From CAWHJB01 sp963698715 (GTDB taxonomy: Bacteria > Chloroflexota > Anaerolineae > Anaerolineales > UBA4823): DNA of 64,000 nt. The position numbers and the translations under genes are program-made. This document shows positions 61,703 to 64,000 of the stretch, piece by piece. The stretch spans positions 62,001 through 126,000 of the forward strand of contig CAVORW010000001.1 in assembly GCA_963698715.1 (NCBI GenBank), in the 5' to 3' direction. Below the pieces are notes generated by a model. That model was not told where the DNA came from. It searched no databases and saw only the letters and a program-made list of their open reading frames with translations. Numbering within the stretch: position 1 is the first letter of the stretch; each line of letters begins with the position of its first letter.

Positions 61703-62311
61703 CTATTCCTGAGCGAGCAAGGTCTTAATTGCCGTCGTTGCCTGATCGCTGCTCGTAAAATGGACTGCCTGCCAACCCTCTGCCTGGGCAGCCCTGACAT
61801 TTTCGATGAAATCGTCGATAAACAAAGCCTGTTCTGGCAAGATGCCCAATTTTTCCTGAGTAAACTGATATATCCGGGGGTCAGGTTTAACCATTCCAAC
61901 TTCGGCTGAGATGATGATCTCATCGAAAGTATCCGCGATCTGCCACTGCGTGCTAAGGGACTGGCGCAGATCCGACCAGTTATTGCTAAGCATCGCAGTT
62001 GTATAAGCCGGCTTGAGCGAGCGGATAAATTCAACCAGCTCCAGATCTAGCCGGTCGCCGCCCCAGAAGCGGGCTTGCAGGTCTGGCAGCCTGTCTTGCG
62101 GCCAGGATAATAATTTGCCTACATTCTGCCAATGCTGGCTCGCGCTGATCTCACCCCGGCTCGCCTGTCTGGCGGATGGGCAGTTGAAAATCAGCTGGTC
62201 TATTTCGGCATAGGTCAGGCCCAGTTCTTGGGCCAGTTCGGTACGCGGACGCTGGTCTTCGGTGCGCAGCAGCACCCCGCCCAGGTCCCAGATGATGGCT
62301 TGGATGGTCAT
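61703..62311 (-). CDS. HAD-superfamily phosphatase (HAD-IA)
   Basis: A 202-residue hydrolase. Motif I is IIWDLGGVLLRTED, in which the second aspartate (usual DxDGT) is Gly, as in several DLGGVL-type HAD-IA members. Motif II is MLSNNWSD, motif III lysine lies in EVGMVKPDPRIY, and motif IV is ALFIDDFIENVRAAQ. The four-helix cap follows motif I. Substrate unknown. It lies 35 nt after the GNAT gene at 62347 in the same direction. Confidence 0.9.
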   Translation of the reverse strand: MTIQAIIWDLGGVLLRTEDQRPRTELAQELGLTYAEIDQLIFNCPSARQASRGEISASQHWQNVGKLLSWPQDRLPDLQARFWGGDRLDLELVEFIRSLKPAYTTAMLSNNWSDLRQSLSTQWQIADTFDEIIISAEVGMVKPDPRIYQFTQEKLGILPEQALFIDDFIENVRAAQAEGWQAVHFTSSDQATTAIKTLLAQE

Positions 62312-62346
62312 ATTAAGCGCCTTAAAAATTGTGTTGGATCTCCAGT

Positions 62347-62868
62347 CTAAACTTCATCAAATGCTGGTGGGTAACGAACCGTGCCCTGCAGCCTCTGCAA
62401 GGCGCCTGGCTGGAGTTCAAGAGCCATGAAAGCCGGATCAGGTACTTCGAAAGGTGCCTGAAGATGAAACCGGCTGGCCGGTTGAAAGCCAAAGCGCGGA
62501 TAAAAATTGGGATGCCCCAATACGATCACAATCCGGTCGCCCATCCGTTGGCAGGCAGCCAGTCCCGCTCGGACGAGGGCCGAGCCGATCCCGGTGCCCT
62601 GGTGCTCCGGTAAAACGGCCATCGGTGCCAATGCCAGGGCAGGAATCGTCGCGAGGCCGGTATCAATCACGATCGGGCTGAACATGATATGACCTACAAC
62701 TATTTCGCTCAAGACGGCGACCTGTGAGTAATCCGCAGAGGGCAGGCAAGGGCGTATGGCATCGACCAGATTGGCCTCAGCAAGCCGTCCAAAAGCCGAC
62801 ATGTTTATTGCGCGGATGGCTGGCTGGTCAGCGAGGATTTCCGAGCGGATCAGAAGGTTATTATCCAT
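62347..62868 (-). CDS. GNAT acetyltransferase, YhbS-like
   Basis: A 173-residue single-domain GNAT. The acetyl-CoA loop is LPEHQGTGIGSALVRAGL (Q-x-x-G-x-G/A), preceded by the beta-bulge strand LALAPMAV and followed by LGHPNFYPRFGFQPAS, which is typical of the YhbS/COG3153 group. Substrate unknown. The gene overlaps the next-upstream GNAT gene by 8 nt. Confidence 0.88.
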   Translation of the reverse strand: MDNNLLIRSEILADQPAIRAINMSAFGRLAEANLVDAIRPCLPSADYSQVAVLSEIVVGHIMFSPIVIDTGLATIPALALAPMAVLPEHQGTGIGSALVRAGLAACQRMGDRIVIVLGHPNFYPRFGFQPASRFHLQAPFEVPDPAFMALELQPGALQRLQGTVRYPPAFDEV

Positions 62869-63490
62869 GAGCGCTCGCTGTCTCGGCGTCTTGGATGGCC
62901 TGCTGAGCGAGCCATTCTTGGCGGGTTATGCCCATAAAAATCATATCCCAACGCCGCCCTTCGCGTCTTAAAAATTGGCGATAGCACCCTTCAATTATGA
63001 AACCCACTTTCTCATAGGAACGGATGGCGCGCGGATTATACTCGAATACATCCAGCGATACTCGATGCAGGTTTAGTTCCAGGAAAGCATACCGCAGCAG
63101 TACCTGCATGGCATCACTGCCATAGCCTTTGCTCCAATATTCGGGCTCACCAATCCCAATTCCGACAAAAGTATCGCCATGGTGGTTGGGCAATTCCAGA
63201 CCGATATCTCCGATCACTTTGTCATCTTCCAATGTGCGAATCAAGAACAGGAGGAATTCTGGTTCTGGTGAGTCTTGTTCTTTTTCGATCCATTCTCGGG
63301 TAGATTTCTCGGAGTAAGGATAAGCCGGGTTAGTGTCCAGCATGCGTTTGAACTCGGAGTTGCGGTTCCACCGGACGTAATGTTGGCCTACTACCTTAGA
63401 ATCGCCGGCTGCCAGACGAACCAGCTGGCCTCGAAAAAGGTTGTTTTCCAGCATGGATGCAGGCTGGTTTGGTTTAAGGATGTCTTTCAT
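62861..63490 (-). CDS. GNAT acetyltransferase, RimJ/RimL type
   Basis: A 209-residue RimJ/RimL-like GNAT. Recognisable elements are VRLAAGDSKVVGQHYVRW, IGIGEPEYWSKGYGSDAMQVLL (acetyl-CoA loop W-x-K-G-x-G) and VFEYNPRAIRSYEKVGF with the usual conserved Asn and Tyr. Target unknown. It starts 7 nt after the next-upstream GNAT stop. A later in-frame ATG at 63454 is possible. Confidence 0.88.
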   Translation of the reverse strand: MKDILKPNQPASMLENNLFRGQLVRLAAGDSKVVGQHYVRWNRNSEFKRMLDTNPAYPYSEKSTREWIEKEQDSPEPEFLLFLIRTLEDDKVIGDIGLELPNHHGDTFVGIGIGEPEYWSKGYGSDAMQVLLRYAFLELNLHRVSLDVFEYNPRAIRSYEKVGFIIEGCYRQFLRREGRRWDMIFMGITRQEWLAQQAIQDAETASAHG

Positions 63491-63497
63491 GATTGGT

Positions 63498-64000
63498 TTA
63501 CCCCGTTAATTCTGTTTTCGCATCTTGTTCAGGCTGCCAGCCAGCAGCCAGGAGACCCAGGTGGAGGTCATCCCAGCGCCGGTTGTCCCGTTGGAAAGCT
63601 TCTCGGCGGCGAACTTCTTCAACAAATCCTGCTTTGCGGAACAGCCCGAGTGCTGCCAGATTGTATTCCGGAATGCGAACTGTCAATCGGTTTAGGTTGA
63701 GTTCGTTGAAAGCAAAACGGACGATCAGCCTGAGCGTATCAAGCCCAAAACCTTGACCCCAATCGGATGGGGAGCCAATCCCAATCTGGATAAAACCATT
63801 TCCATGGGCCCAGTCAATCCAGAACAACTTTACGAAGCCAACCAGACGTTCAGGCAGGTCTGCTTTGGGTAAGGTGTGGATGGCAAAGTAGTACAGGTTT
63901 TTGCTTTCTTTGATCTCCTTCTCCACAGCCTCGTATAGTTTTTTGACCTGGGTGGGAGAAAGCGGTCTGGCTGGTTTGGGGTCCAGCATCCGCAGATAAG
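63498..64000 (-). CDS. GNAT acetyltransferase, RimJ/RimL type (5' end beyond window)
   Basis: The frame stays open to the right edge, so at least 167 residues are visible. It has GIGSPSDWGQGFGLDTLRLI (acetyl-CoA loop), IPEYNLAALGLFRKAGF and a C-terminal RWDDLHLGLLA. It is closely similar in layout to the neighbouring gene at 62861-63490, so the two are probably tandem duplicates. The ATG at 63989 is internal or a late start; family members normally begin about 10-15 residues earlier. Confidence 0.82.
   Translation of the reverse strand, partial: YLRMLDPKPARPLSPTQVKKLYEAVEKEIKESKNLYYFAIHTLPKADLPERLVGFVKLFWIDWAHGNGFIQIGIGSPSDWGQGFGLDTLRLIVRFAFNELNLNRLTVRIPEYNLAALGLFRKAGFVEEVRRREAFQRDNRRWDDLHLGLLAAGWQPEQDAKTELTG

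Noticed and set aside
1..64000. tRNA, rRNA, CRISPR, transposase, phage or integrase genes
   Set aside because: By eye, no tRNA arm motifs with a plausible clover-leaf, no rRNA-like stretch, no direct-repeat array and no recombinase were found.

Overview
The window looks like a chromosomal segment of an uncultured Chloroflexota bacterium, most likely class Anaerolineae. This is inferred from gene content: several lipoproteins with Thr/Pro-rich linkers, an NBR1-type Ig-like domain lipoprotein, LysM lipoproteins, a CoaE protein carrying a GNAT-like tail, HyuA/HyuB genes, paired ABC importers of the MalEFG and DppABCDF types, and many GNAT acetyltransferases. No rRNA, tRNA, CRISPR array, transposase or phage gene was seen. 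About 61 protein genes are supported. Genes are dense and form long same-strand runs with frequent 1-8 nt overlaps.

Layout. 1-1.3 kb: the end of a HEAT-repeat protein and a small conserved protein. 1.5-11.3 kb (minus strand): a LacI-controlled sugar utilisation locus with a LacI regulator, a solute-binding lipoprotein, two permeases, a Gfo/Idh/MocA oxidoreductase, a GH4 phospho-glycosidase, a BadF/NAGK-type kinase and a DegT aminotransferase. The ABC ATPase is missing and must be encoded elsewhere. 11.4-16.9 kb: a secreted 5'-nucleotidase, then a UGT-type glycosyltransferase, RidA and a surface protein. 17.0-27.8 kb: a complete ECF-type importer (S, T, A, A'), an alpha/beta-hydrolase-like protein with an altered nucleophile elbow, and a hydantoin-type degradation set (racemase, HyuB, frameshifted HyuA and an M20 N-carbamoylase/allantoate hydrolase).

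28-37 kb: a LapA-domain protein, a LysM lipoprotein and a NUDIX hydrolase, then a seven-gene minus-strand housekeeping operon (coaE-GNAT, cdaA, ybbR, der, lepB, deoC, YgiT-type zinc finger) that links c-di-AMP synthesis to ribosome assembly and secretion. 37-43.4 kb: a dipeptide/oligopeptide ABC importer (A-B-C-D-F). 43.9-47.6 kb: a tiny Cys/His-rich protein, then S2P protease, HD protein, TyrA-like dehydrogenase and Kbl/AONS. 47.8-52.2 kb (plus strand): DUF951, a diacylglycerol-glucosyltransferase-like enzyme, an NBR1-Ig lipoprotein, RsmI and a PGI/PMI-like SIS protein. 52.3-55.8 kb: PAP2 phosphatase, a nucleotidyltransferase paired with a conserved protein of unknown role, and IlvE. 55.8-64 kb: phosphoesterase, five GNAT acetyltransferases, an MFS transporter, a frameshifted amidase and a HAD phosphatase.

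Three genes (hyuA, the glycosyltransferase at 48-49 kb, the amidase at 60-61.5 kb) each carry one single-base indel that splits an otherwise convincing reading frame. This pattern suggests either assembly errors or recent decay. The points most worth following are the ECF/hydantoin locus with its consensus promoter and leader hairpin, hairpins between binding-protein and permease genes in both ABC operons, a possible leaderless DUF951 gene, and several enzymes whose family-defining catalytic residues are changed (alpha/beta hydrolase, DeoC, TyrA-like, PGI/PMI-like).
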